A stretch of DNA of 64,000 nucleotides from Ailanthus altissimus (taxonomy: Eukaryota; Streptophyta; Magnoliopsida; Sapindales; Simaroubaceae), in assembly GCA_946807835.1 (NCBI GenBank), contig OX327702.1:12090001-12154000 (forward strand), in the 5' to 3' direction. Shown one piece after another: positions 11,085-22,950 of the stretch. The notes beneath the pieces are model-generated. The model was given only the letters and a program-made list of their open reading frames with translations, was not told the origin of the DNA and did not search any database. How positions within the stretch are numbered: the first letter of the stretch is position 1; each line of letters begins with the position of its first letter. Made by a program: the position numbers and the translations under genes.

Positions 11085-13054
11085 TATTCGCAAAATTATA
11101 CACACGCGAATTTATAACTGCAAGTGCACGAGTCGTAAGCAAGTAATTAAGTGATGAGTGAGTATCGTTCTCACGAGGATTGTGTCCTAAATTAATGTTA
11201 AGTACTATGATGTTGGCAACCTAACTTTATCTAAGCTAATCTAAAGGGTAAGATAAATTATTAAATTAAAAACAACTTAAAACTAAATAACTTGGTAAAT
11301 TAAAGATATAATATCTCTATGGCAATGGCTTTCTAGGGACTTCGTTTCCCTCTATTATTTCTATGCTCTTTATCATTCATGATTAACAACTAATCTAATA
11401 CATTCATTAATTAAAGGTTTAAGACTAACCTCATTCCGTCTTCCGAGTGTCGAATGAGGTACTATGCATATACAACTAAGTTAATATCCTTATTTAACCC
11501 GTTATACATACACGCATTAAGTAACCCTTATATGACTAACCTAAGTTTATTAGTCTCTCAACTCAACAAACTCAAAGCTATGCTTTTCACAACCAACATA
11601 TTGATTAAACTTTCCCAAGTACATAACCCAAATATTTGGATCATCCAATCTATTTTCCAATGCAATTAGAAACATTAAGCACATAAAAAACATAAACGAA
11701 TAAGATAACCATTAATCACATAACAACATCAACACATATTGTTCAATAGAGTTCCATTAAGGCCTAGAACATATAATCTAACAACAAAATGATAATCTTG
11801 CGATATGGTGAATTCTATACACATGGGATCCTAGAATATTGATTTCATTCTATTCTTCCTATGTTCTTCCTATTTAGCATTTCGTTTAATTCATTAATCA
11901 ATGACTTAAGACTAATCTCATTCCCTCTCCTGAGTGCCGAATGAGATATAATGCATACATATTAAAGTTGATATCCTTATCTAACTTGTTTACCTATACA
12001 AGCATTACGCAACCCTTAAATTGATTACCCAATGATTAATTTCATTACCTCTCCCGAGCGTCAAATGAAATCCTAGGTATAATGATACAACCTAAGTGTT
12101 CTAACACATTTTATCAAACATTTGGTGTGCACCACATGCAATCCTTGAGAAAACCATGGTGATTACCTAAATGTTATTAGCCTCCCAACTCAATAACAAC
12201 CTAAGGCTATGTTTCTCCCAAATCCAAGAAATGGGTCAAGCTCTCCCAAGCATCAATTCATAAATCCACAACAGCCAATTCATTTTCCAATCAATTAGAA
12301 GCATTAAGCATAGAGAAACATAAATGAATTAAACAAAAATAAACTAAATCATCCAAATATAATATAAATAAAACTACATCAAGCTTTATAATTCAAGTTT
12401 AATCACATACAAATCTAACCATAACTAAAATTATCTAGAAATCTATAGATACAAACATGTATAAACATTATTCAAAGCTAGAAATTTAAGCAAAAGAGAA
12501 AATACAAAGAAAAGAAAGAGAAAATCGAATTTGAGGATGTCTCCAAGGTTTCAATCCTTTAAATGTCTTCAATGATGCTTAAGAAACCTTGGAGACATCA
12601 TTTCTACTCTTTAAATTTGAGCTCAAGTCTTGTTCTCTTTTGCAATTTGTATGCCTCCCTTTGATAGTTGAGAAACTAGTTAAAAGGTAGTATTTATAGA
12701 TTTTAAATTAAGGCAAGAAAATGGGTGTTAAAACAAGTGATGGCGCCAAGTATTCTGCTTGATTTGACGCTTGGGTGCCATTTTTCAACACCCGGGCGCC
12801 GAAAATGGTAACGCACTGTTCATGGGGAACTGTCACATGTACTGTAGCTATGCACTGTTCCCCAACACTGTTTATTGCAATGTAGCATTTTGGATTTTTT
12901 GCTTGTTTTCTTTGAATATTCACTCCAAATAGCTCCATTAACTTGAAACCTACAAAATAAAATTAATACACATAAATAGCCATAAATTCACATTCAAAAT
13001 GAATAATTATCAAATTAAGAATGGTATAATATCGTATATAAAATGCGCTTATCA
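11085..13054 (-). mobile_element. Solo LTR of a Ty3/gypsy-type element, reverse, flanked by CATGT
   Basis: On the minus strand it begins TGATAAGCGC at 13054. CATGT flanks it exactly (11080-11084 and 13055-13059), and the copia gag reading frame is continuous across the site, so the ends are well supported. The right part (12690-12930) holds GCGCC-rich and AACAGT-rich motifs. The rest is AT-rich with repeated phrases such as TTCCCTCTATTATTTC and CTCATTCC.TCTCC (11340-11450, 11840-11940). The minus-strand terminus reads GCGAATA rather than the usual CA, which may be a mutation. Confidence 0.7.
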
Positions 13055-13678
13055 CATGTTAATGAATCAGTTGAATTTTTAGTTAACCGAGCTAATGAAT
13101 CAACTTAGAGTTGTTGGAGCTATAATGAAACCTGGACTAAATGTTTATTTGACTAAGGGCTCGTCTTTCTTTTCTGGTCCTAATCTTAAGGGAAGGAGTA
13201 GTAAGAAGAAAAAAAAATAAGCCCAAGAAAGTATCTAACTCAGTTTCTATACAAATTCAATAAAAGGACAAGAACCCAAAAGAAAATATTTTCAATGTGG
13301 TGTTAAAAGGCTGTGGAAGAGAAACTGTTCAATTCACTTAGCAAAGCTTTTAATGGCTAAAGGGGCAACTTTACTTTAGGTCAAATTCTTTTCATTGAAA
13401 CATGTTTAGTGGTTGATTCTACTAATTCTTGGATAATAGATTCTACTAATTCTTGGATAGTAGATTCTAAAGCTACTAATCATAATTTCATTTCATTGCA
13501 GAGGTGGCGCAACTGTTGCAGTCATGGCAATGAGAGTTGTTCAGTTTTATTTTAATGATTTCATTTAATTATTTGAATAAATTTGGTTATTCTATTATTT
13601 TTAACTCAACTATAGTGATTAAAAGAAATAAGCCGTTTATATGTTTTGGTACACTAATTAATAATCTTTACTGCATAT
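13055..13678 (+). pseudogene. Copia gag zinc-knuckle and protease relic, right piece
   Basis: Continues the gag of 11000-11084: L-T-E-L-M-N-Q-L, a lysine-rich stretch near 13200, a knuckle near 13290 (C-G-V-K-R-L-W-K-R-N-C) and, near 13430-13480, W-I-V-D-S-K-A-T-N-H-N, the copia protease active site with Gly replaced by Lys. A short near-duplicate TTGGATA.TAGATTCTA (13430 and 13453) lies inside. The relic ends where a reverse LTR begins at 13679. Confidence 0.7.
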
Positions 13679-14250
13679 TGTAGAGGATCAACTATGTACA
13701 GGTGTATGCATGTGGTAGTGTGTTTATTACAAAATATGCATCTAATATATATTTTAGCGCAGCGGAATTATAAAAATATACAATTAACACACTAATCACA
13801 TATTAATCAAATTAATATATAAATGATAAAATTAAAGAATTACCAATACGTGTAACGTTTTACACATTTTCTTCCAGAGTCCGCCTGGAGTTATATTCGT
13901 TATCAGTTCTAGTTATCAACTTGGTAGACTTGATAATCTAAAACAACAGCTCTTGAATCCAATGTAGGATTAACTCTTAATCCCAAATGGCCTGCTCAAC
14001 CTTTTGCTCCTTCTTTCTCACGGTGAAGAGAAGAAAATAAAAGCAACAATTGCTTCTTCTTTTCCAAGAGCAAGAAACAGAAATGGTAAAGGAAAAAAAA
14101 CCTTTTTTTTTCTTTTCTTTTCCAATTCATTCAACCACATTTCCGTTTGTTTCACACATATATATCTTTTTTTGCATTTAAAAAATATTATCACAATATA
14201 ATATAAATAAAACATGCATTGTTGGCAAATGAAAATAATATAAAAAGAAA
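13679..14250 (-). mobile_element. Partial copia-type LTR (3' end side), reverse
   Basis: The order of blocks matches the 3' half of family A LTRs on the minus strand: the GCAGCGGAA block (13759), ACGTGTAACGTTTTACAC (13850), a CAGAGTCCGC..GGAG block, an ACAACAGC block and a CT-rich stretch near 14100. It is clearly diverged from A. It runs into the AT-rich tandem array, where its far end is not identifiable. Confidence 0.6.
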
Positions 14251-15950
14251 ATAATAATATTTTTTAATTTATTTTTTAATAATTAATATATTTTTAAATT
14301 TAAAAAAAAACCCAAGCATGCACCCCAAGCAAATTTGCTTAGGGAGTGGGGGTACATGCCTAACATAGCTTGACAAAGCTAGGCTTTTCTTTTTTTATTT
14401 TAAATTTTTTTATTTATTTTTAAAATTTTATTTTTAATTTATATTTATATTAAATATTTTTTAATTAATGTATAAAAATAAATAAAAAAATTAATTAATT
14501 AATTAAAATAATTAATTTATTTTATTAAAAAATAAAAATGCAAGAGTTTGTGGGGCACATGCACGGGTCGTGCAACTAACGCATGTGCCCCAAACAAAGT
14601 TAAGCTTTGCTTTTTTTAATTTAGATTTAAATTAATTGATTTTTAATTAATGTAAAAAAATAAATAAATAATTAATTTAAATAACTAATTTATTTTATTT
14701 AATTAATTCAAATATTTTTTTAAATTTATTTTTTAATAATTAATATATTTTTAAATAAAATTTTATTCTTTAAATTTATTAAAAAATGACAAAGTTATGT
14801 GGGGCGCATGCTTGGGGCTAGCATGCGCTCCAAGTAAATTTGCTTAGGGCCATGCACACTAGTAAAGTCTGGCAAATGTTTTATTTTTTTTATTTTAGAT
14901 TTTTTTAAATTTATATCTAAATTAATTATTTTTTAATTAATGTATAAAAAAATTAATTAATTAATTAACTGAAATAATTAATTTATTTTATTAAAAAAAT
15001 AAAAATGCAAAAGTTTGCGGAGCGCGCGGCCCATTTATGTACCCCATGGCTTTATTTTTTTATTTTTAATTTTATTTTAACTTATTTTTAAAATTTTATT
15101 TTTTAATTTATATTTAAATTAATTATTTTTTAATTAATGTATAAAAAATTAAAATAATTTATTTATTTTATTAAAAAAACAAAAAAATAAAAGCTTGCAA
15201 GCGTATGCGTGCGATGCGGCCCCACATATACTCCCTAAGGTTTTGCTTTTTTATTTTAATTTTATTTTAACTTGTTTTTAAAATTTTGTTTTTAATTTAT
15301 ATTTAAATTAATCATTTTTTAATTAATGTATAAAAAAGAAAAAAATAATTAATTAATTAACTAAAATAATTTATTTATTTATTAAAAAAAAAAAAGCAAA
15401 AGCTTGTGCGTGCGCCCGCAAGTGGCTTTGCTTTTTTATTTTATTTTAACTTTTTAAATAAATTTATTTCTATATTAATTATTTAAATTAATTTATAAAA
15501 ATAAAGTTATTTAATTAAACTAACTTTTTTTCATTAATTTAATGAAAAGGAATATTTTTATTTTTAATTTATTTTTTCTAATTAATTTATTTTATATTTA
15601 AATAATTTTTTTTAATTTATTAAGAAAAACCAAAGATTGGGGTGCATGCTTGAGGCGTACTCCCTAAGTTTGGCTTGGCTAAGCTGGGCGCACTCTCTAA
15701 GACTGAGCCTCACGAATGTGCCCTAAAGCTTTTCATTTTTTTTAATTCTATTTATTTTTTAGTTGTTTTAATTAATTTATAAAAAATAAAAGTTAATTAA
15801 TTAAATAATTTAGATTATTTAATTACAATATAAGTTTTTCATTAATTTAATAAAAAATAAGAAAATTTATTTTTAATTTATTTTTTACTAATTATTTTAT
15901 TTTTAAAAACAAAATAAAATTTCAAATGAAAAAAACAACCTATATATAAT
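14250..15950. repeat. AT-rich tandem array with GC-rich hairpin cores
   Basis: Units of roughly 170-260 bp repeat a nearly pure A/T frame (TTTTTAATTAATGTATAAAA, then TTAATTAATTAA, then TTTATTTTATTAAAAAA) that alternates with short GC-rich cores of 40-60 bp near 14310, 14545, 14800, 15005, 15190, 15400 and 15650. Several cores are palindromic: 14327-14340 is a 14-bp perfect palindrome, 14552-14562 pairs perfectly with 14581-14591, and 14801-14811 pairs with 14821-14831 with one mismatch. I see no coding frame and no recognisable transposon ends. Confidence 0.7.
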
Positions 15951-16840
15951 TTTAAAATTTTTTATTTAATTAATTTGTTTTTTAAAACTATTATTGTTAT
16001 TATAAATAAATTTTTTAATAATTAATTATTTAAAATTTAAGTTTTTAATTAATTTATAAAAAAAAAAAGAAGAAAAAATGAGAAAAAAAATTATTAAAAT
16101 TACAATAAAAATAAAATGGTCAACAAACATATATTTGATTAATAAAACTTCAAAAATTTGACTTCTATCAAATAAAAATTATATCCTATAATAAAAGTTA
16201 ATTACGGAAATTTTCCTAACTTCTTTCAGGAATAGTAATTTGTTAGAATACAAAAGATTTTAAAAATTAAATTTTTTAATTTATTTATATTATAATTAAA
16301 AAGATTTAATTTACATTTGAAGTGGGGGACTAAGAGTATAAAACAAGCATTTCAAAAAACAAAAGGTCATCATGACTTAAATATTAATTTACATAATATT
16401 ATACATACAAATATTTTGTATAAATTTTTATTAAAATTATGTGTAAATTAATTATATAAATTTATTTATATCATTAGATGTTATATAATATAATTAAAAA
16501 ATAAATAATATGAAATAATTTAATTAATTTTATCATATCACAACAAATTTTAATATGAGTGAATTCGTACATATAGTACTATTTATATATTATATAACAA
16601 TAATAAAATTATTATGAAATTCTATTTAAATTTTAAAAATTAAAAAGGTCACGTAATATATATTTAAAATTCACACACCGGGACAAATCCCCAAATAAAC
16701 GTGAAGCAGCGTACGATCAGCTCGGCGTACATGTTTCGCTAGTTACATATGTGATATGACATGGTAGACGATTAATCGAAAGGCCCGAGTTATCTCACCA
16801 CAAAGAAACGCGGATTAGCGCGCCACATGCTGCTAACCAT
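15951..16840. other. AT-rich intergenic region upstream of the RVE gene
   Basis: Mostly A/T with no open frame of note. The last 170 bp turn GC-richer and hold two ACGT cores (near 16648 and 16700) that could bind bZIP/bHLH factors. I looked for the evening element AAAATATCT and found none on either strand here. Confidence 0.4.
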
Positions 16841-16957
16841 TTTCTCGTCTCGTTCTCTCTCTCTCTCTGTTCTCTTTACTCGAAAGGCTTTGTACTTTCA
16901 GCTCTCTCTAGAAGAACTCTTTTTATCTTTTTTTTTTTTATAGTAAAACTGTAAATT
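16841..16957 (+). promoter_or_regulatory. CT-rich leader of the RVE gene
   Basis: A pyrimidine-rich tract with (CT)n around 16855-16870 and a T-run at 16921-16940 precedes the start codon. Such CT-rich tracts are common in plant 5' UTRs and core promoters. The transcription start itself cannot be placed from sequence. Confidence 0.4.
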
Positions 16958-19900
16958 ATGAACTACAATTCATCATCCTCAACGACAACACACCCTCCGC
17001 CGCCGCCGCCGCCGCCGCCTCCTCCGCAATCGATGGCCACCACGTCATCGGCGACTACAACATCAACGGCTCCGGATGGAGGAGGAGGAAGCAAGAAGGT
17101 AAGGAAACCCTACACCATCACTAAATCAAGAGAGAGCTGGACTGAAGAAGAACACGACAAGTTCCTTGAAGCTCTTCAATTGTACGTTCACGTCCATCTC
17201 TTCGTATTTTAAGCTTTCAACCCTACTAGTAATTAGTTTTATCTTTTGGTATATTTTTATATTTGGAAATTGGTATAAATTCAGTTGTTATTCTAGCCTT
17301 TTTTTTTTTTCTCTAAAGAGCAGCTGTTATTTGCGCTTATTTTAGCTTAATTTGGCTTAGGCTCTGTTTGGATTAGGGTGCTTTTACTTTTAATTTACAG
17401 TTAGTATGAAATGAAATCACCGGGCGGTTGGTTGTCAAATAAAAGTGAAAGCACGTTAGATGCAGTGATTTCAAAATTAAGCTGAAAATAGCTGTTACAG
17501 ACGGGCTCTAAGAGTTCAGGTCGCTGATTGCAGCTTGTAGGAGGATGGCAGGGTAGTTTATGTGTGGAAATCGTTTTTTGTTTTTTAACTGTTTATATGT
17601 AGTTTGTCGATTTTATTTGGTTGCTATTCTACTGTCAAGAAAATTGAAGCTTTTGGCTAAACAAAAATGTTTGAATAAAACTGCACTCTTAACTAGTGGT
17701 TTTCTGCCTTTGCTTATTGGTTCAGGTTTGACCGTGACTGGAAAAAAATTGAAGATTTTGTGGGTTCGAAGACAGTCATCCAGGTTAGAAATAGTGATTG
17801 ATCTTCGTGGGTTAATATTCTACTTCATTCTCTTTTTCTTTGAGAGGGTTTCTTTGCCAAATATATTTCCTTTGCAGATTAGAAGTCATGCCCAAAAATA
17901 CTTTTTGAAGGTCCAAAAGAATGGGACAATTGCACATGTGCCACCTCCTCGTCCTAAGCGTAAAGCTGCTCATCCCTACCCGCAAAAGGCCTCAAAAAAT
18001 GGTTTGTATTTCTTATACATCATGATGGTGTACTCTATCAAAGTTTTTAACCGTCCCTATGATAATAATGAGGTGGCTATGTCTGTTATTTGTAGTTCTA
18101 CCACCCCTTCAAATATCCATGGCTTATCCAACAGTAAATACCCTCACACCTGGATTTGGTGCATGGGATGACACTTCCTTGCTAATAAATGCTGCATCAA
18201 GCAAAATGATGCCACTGCAAGATGAATATATCAATCTACACACAACTGAAGGCATGCATATTTCCTTTTGTGTTGTTTTCTTAGTTATAGTATTAGTAGG
18301 CTAGCTTGAGTAAAGGGAACTTTCCAGCACTTATTATGGCGTATTACATTACTGATTCAGCTGATATTGGATCGAAGGGGGCAACGAGAATAGGTAACAG
18401 TACTATTGATGGCATTGGAAGTTCAGCTAGATCACTGCCAAGTTCAGAGATGCCGAAGCAGGCGAAACAAGTTCCTGTTCTTCATGGTAATTGATGATTT
18501 CTCCAATTCACTTACATATATAACTTGATAAAACTGTGGGCTTTCTTCAATTTGCCTATGCTTTGCAGGCATACCAGACTTTGCTGAAGTATATAGCTTC
18601 ATAGGGAGTGTCTTTGATCCAGACATCAAAGGCCATGTACAAAAACTCAAGGAAATGGATCTGATAAATTTTGAAACAGTGAGTTTAACATCATTTTGTG
18701 ATCAGTTTCAATGGTTTATGCCCTTGTCTCACATACTATCATGTGAAGGTTGCTTAGATAAAATTGCCAGATAAGAGCTCAAAGTACTGAAGACATTGAT
18801 GCTTGCTGGTCAATATTTGATTTTTAACTCTTTAACATAGTTCCTTAGATTAGTAATAATTGTTTATGGTGACTGAGTATAAGCCCTGATACGTGATGAC
18901 GCAAACTTTGGGCATGTATAATTGCAGCATCGTTTGGATAATATTCATATGGTGTGGCAAAGAGTTTTATTGATTTGTGTCTCTTTTCTATTGGTTTTGA
19001 CAACTCAGGTTCCTAAATTGTTATTGGCTGCTATTTGTTATGCATATGTAGCAGATCAAATAATTTAGCAGATGCAAAATTGGGATAAAGTCAAGTAAAT
19101 TAGTTGTTCCGTATATGATGGTTATACATTTCAGGTTTAACAGGATTATCTTCCTAGTGGCCATGTCCTTTTGTGAATAGATCTCCCAGATGTTAGGATC
19201 ACCTGATTTTAGCTTTTTATAAGTGGCTCCCTAATGGGGCCGGAATGGATTGTTACATGTAAAAACAAATGAGGATGACATGAGACAGATTGGTGGCCAA
19301 TAAGACCAAGAATGATAAAGCTATTCATGGTATCTTACAAATAATTCTATTCTAAGACTGTGTAAATAAGTTTGGGTTTGGTTCATTTTGATCCAAACTC
19401 ATAACGGAATTAAGCTCATCTGGCACTTGATAGTAGTAAGCACAACATTCAACCATTTGCGAACATATTTTTATTATCAAATTGTGGCACTTAGCCATTT
19501 TCAGCTACGTCATTAGGCTTTAGAACGCTCATATCATGGTAAAGTCCATATCTCTACGGATACAAGATGCAGTGATGTGGTCTATGTCCAAGGATTTCTG
19601 AAGGTTCTTTGCATTCATATGGGCATCAAATCTACATTTGACTGGACACATAAGTAATTCAAAATAAATATTGACATACATAGTCCCTCTGCATAGTGTT
19701 TAATCTTTTCAAAGTACTTTTTATAAATCCACTTCTTGACTTGTGTAGGTATTGTTATTGATGAGGAACCTCAGCATCAATTTGTCTAGTCCTGATTTTG
19801 AGCCAATGGTGAGTACTAGATTCTTTGTTAGTAGAACTATACCCTTTAGGCACATATGCTGTTTGTTATGCAGAAACTAGTTGTTATTTATCATCAAGAC

Positions 19901-20814
19901 TTTGTTTACATGTTCAAATGTTATTTCTAAGTATGATTTACCTGCAAAAGTTGAGCTTTCAGTGTTTTCTTAGGTTCTGTTGGAATTCACTGAACCATTT
20001 TAATCATGCTGACATATGTAACTTGTTTTGGTCCCTGGGAAGAATTCATAGTTTGTAGCAATTGAGGTCTATTATAATTATGAGAAGTGGGATCCATTAT
20101 TTAGTGCTGTGTACTCTGGCTTAGTGAAGCTTACTTATTGTAGGATTATTTTAGTATTAAATATAAAATTCTCATGTTAAAACTTATATACCTGTGGATG
20201 TGCAATGTATAACAAATATAGCAGGTTTATTGATGAAAATTTGGTTTTCGTTTCATTTCAAGTGACTAGATGTGCTTTATGAGCAATTTGGTGCGCTTGG
20301 AAGAAATGTAATAAAATTATTGAAAATCAGTATATACATTGGATTCCCATTGGCCCTTGCTATTTGAATAAATATACATCCGGAAGGAGGATCCTGATAA
20401 TTAAGTCGTTGTAAACCTCTTGGTGTTGAGACTCTTACCAGATAGACTTTCCTAGAATTTGAACAGGTTATGCTCTGCATTAGGTTTTGAAGAATAGAAG
20501 TCTGTCTTGAGATTATTATATGGTTATGCGAACTCGTGGATGCAAATAGCAAAAAGTATCTGGTTGGTGCATTAGTTTTTCATCGTGTTCTTCTTGGATG
20601 TGTTCATTGTTAATGTGTATTGGCTTATCCGATTGCTGTCTACCATTTTTGAACCGTTCTATTTGTTTAAAATGATAGTTACACCTGTAACTTTGCGCGG
20701 TTGATTTTGATGCTACAGAGGAAGGTCCTGTCATCATATGATGCCAATACCAAAACAATGAGGGTCGCTGCAGGGATTGTTGCGAACAACCAAACGAATA
20801 ATATAGCATGTTGA
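16958..20814 (+). CDS. RVE8-like: REVEILLE-type (RVE8/LCL5 clade) MYB transcription factor, 8 exons
   Basis: Exons by splice sites and reading frame: 16958-17181, 17726-17783, 17878-18001, 18096-18251, 18361-18486, 18569-18678, 19749-19808, 20719-20814. Phases agree throughout and give 317 residues. Residues 13-23 are polyproline (CCG repeat). The single MYB repeat starts near residue 57 (R-E-S-W-T-E-E-E-H) and ends in S-H-A-Q-K-Y-F at 97-103. The C-terminal conserved block of this clade is at about 230-290 (I-P-D-F-A-E-V-Y...V-L-L-L-M-R-N-L). Family knowledge: these nuclear proteins bind the evening element and activate evening-phased genes in the plant clock. The RVE4/6/8 clade is clear; which member is not. 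Oddity: intron 4 appears to use a GC donor (18252). A GT donor further on (near 18271) would add six residues. Some introns are long, notably 18679-19748. Confidence 0.9.
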
Positions 20815-21441
20815 ACTGTAACATATATAAAATGCACTGACTACTATGTTCATATTTTCTGTTACTTTTTCCTTCATACCTTATTTTTGTCTCATTTACA
20901 CAGTATTTTTTTCCCTTTAACCTCAAACCTTTTGTTCTCTAGCAGAATTAATCATGAATTCAGAGTGCCTAATGGTTCTTGTGCCACTCAGTGGGGAACT
21001 TGTAATATTAGGGAGACACCATTGTCACCATAGCTGGGATTGTTGGAAGATATTAAGGGAAGAAAGTAGTGATTTCTGGGTTTCTTTTTTGACTTTGTGC
21101 GCATTTCAAACGAACAAAGCGTATACCTTTGAGATTTATGTGGCATCTCTTCTTTAAGCTACTGTACTTTTAACAATGAGGGGATCTATGTTGCTGAAGC
21201 AGTTAACTAGTAGAATTTGAATATATTGTAATAAGGAATATGCTTTAGGCTTGTGAATGTCTTCACTCATTTACTGCAAGAATTTGCATTTTCTCCGTTA
21301 GTGTATTTAACCTTGTATTGATAGCTACCCTGGTGCTTTCTTCTCCCTACCCTTTGGCCTAAAATAACTATATTTGAATTGCACAAGTTTTGAATTCTAG
21401 CATATTCCTTGAATTTGTACCGTTTTCATGGCAGTGGATAG
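20815..21441 (+). other. 3' UTR and downstream region of the RVE gene
   Basis: The sequence after the stop keeps non-repetitive, moderate base composition to about 21420. A possible 3' UTR intron has donor-like GTAACA right after the stop (about 20818) and acceptor-like TTCTCTAGCAG near 20945; this is inference only. No clear poly(A) signal stands out. Confidence 0.35.
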
Positions 21442-21869
21442 TAAGGGTGGACAAAACTAGTTTGGTTCGGTTTTTGGGGTGAATTAAAAATTGAACCGAG
21501 TCGGCTAGTTTTTAAATAAAATTGAAAACCGAATTGAAAAATAGTGAATTGAGCCGAGTCGGCTAGTTTTTAAATAAAATCGAAAACCGAATTGAAAAAT
21601 AGTGAATTGAGCCGAATTGGTCTGGTTTTGTTTGTTTGGTTTTTTTGGCCGGTTTGGGTTTAAATCAGGTTTGTTTTTGGTTTGGTTCAATTTGGTTTAT
21701 TTATTATTTTTATTTATTTTTAAATTTTGATTTTTCAATTTGGAAGGTCAAAACTTAAAATTGAATCGAATTTTTGATTTTTTAAATTATAAAATTGAGA
21801 ACTGAGCCGACTAAAAGAAAAATTGAATTGAATTGACCATTTGGTTCATTAATTTTTTGCTCACCTTTG
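21442..21869. mobile_element. hAT-like MITE with internal ACCGA/TTCGG repeats, 8-bp target duplication
   Basis: Ends TAAGGGTGGACAAAA (left) and the imperfect inverse TTTTTTGCTCACCTTTG (right). Both sides carry the identical octamer GTGGATAG (21434-21441 and 21870-21877), as for hAT transposition. The 428-bp interior codes for nothing and is made of short repeats of TTCGGTT/AACCGAA type, including two near-identical direct copies at about 21496-21545 and 21554-21606. It lies 630 bp downstream of the RVE stop codon. Confidence 0.8.
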
Positions 21870-21959
21870 GTGGATAGCGGAAGTGTAGGGGAAGGCTTAC
21901 CATATAATGAAACAGTGAGGTCATGGTATGCTTGTTGTTGACCTGACATTATTTAGACC

Positions 21960-22950
21960 AAACAACATAATTTAGTAACAGTTAGAGATGGTAAAATTAC
22001 TTATAAATCTGTTAAAAGTTTATATTTATTAAAAAAAAATTAGTAAGATTTAAAGCGAATTTGATACATATTTGATATAAAACACTAAAATTTATAGCGA
22101 ATTTGAGCCATGAATTTGATAAATCTCTATTGTAGATATTCATGAATATGATTTTTTTTTTAAAAATTGTTTTTGAAAAAAATTAAAAAATGAGTTGATT
22201 TTTTTGTATTTGTTATTAACCCATCTAGGCTTAGTTTGATTTGACGTGTTCACATCATTTAATAATAAATAAATAAAAATAATTTAAAAAAAAATTATAA
22301 TATTTAATATAATTAAAATTAAAATTATATTATTTATTATTAACAGTAATTAAAATTAAAATTAGATTTAGAATTATAATATTTAATATAATTAAAAACG
22401 AAATTAAAATTAAAATTATAGTATTAAACGTAATTAAAATCGAAATTAGAATTAGAATTAGAATATTTTAATATAATTGAAATAAAATTTGAAATTATAA
22501 TATTTTAACGTAATTGAAATTGAAATTAGGTGTAAAATTATAATATTTAATGTAATTAAAATTGAAATTGAATTTAGAATTATAGTATTAAACGTAATTG
22601 AAATTGAAATTGAATTTAGAATTATAATATTGAACTTAATTGAAATCGAAAATAGATTTAAAATTATAACATTTAACGTAATTAAAATTAAAATTATAAT
22701 ATTTAAAAAAATTATAATTATAATTATAATTGATATAAATTTAATTACTATATTTTATAAATTTTTATTTAAATTAAGGTTATAAATTTATTTTTTTATT
22801 ATATTAATTTAAAATCTGCTTTAAATTCATGAATAATTTATTGTAAGTTTAGTAATAAGTATATATACATTAAAGCGAATTTAAAAAAGATCTTATATTT
22901 AAATTTTAAAAACGAATATAAATACAAATTTAAGAATATTCGTCTCCAAT
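21960..22950. repeat. AT-rich minisatellite (about 42-55 bp unit)
   Basis: From about 22280 to 22740 the phrase AATTATAATATTTAACGTAA followed by TTGAAATTGAAATT recurs some nine times with changes. Flanking sequence (GAGATGGTAAAATTA near 21985 and AATATTCGTCTCC near 22938) forms weak inverted ends, and CAGTT occurs just outside both, so a third MITE-like unit is possible but unproven. Confidence 0.55.

Noticed and set aside
14004..14215. Overlapping 65-codon frames on both strands
   Set aside because: Low-complexity sequence in a reverse LTR (purine- and T-rich); no domain and no splice context.
16250..16957. Evening element upstream of the RVE gene
   Set aside because: I looked for AAAATATCT and its complement and did not find it; ACGT cores alone are too common to claim a site.
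17560..18171. 203-codon open frame on the plus strand
   Set aside because: It reads through introns 1-3 and exon sequence of the RVE gene; only the parts with S-H-A-Q-K-Y-F are coding, and there the exon joins give a better protein.
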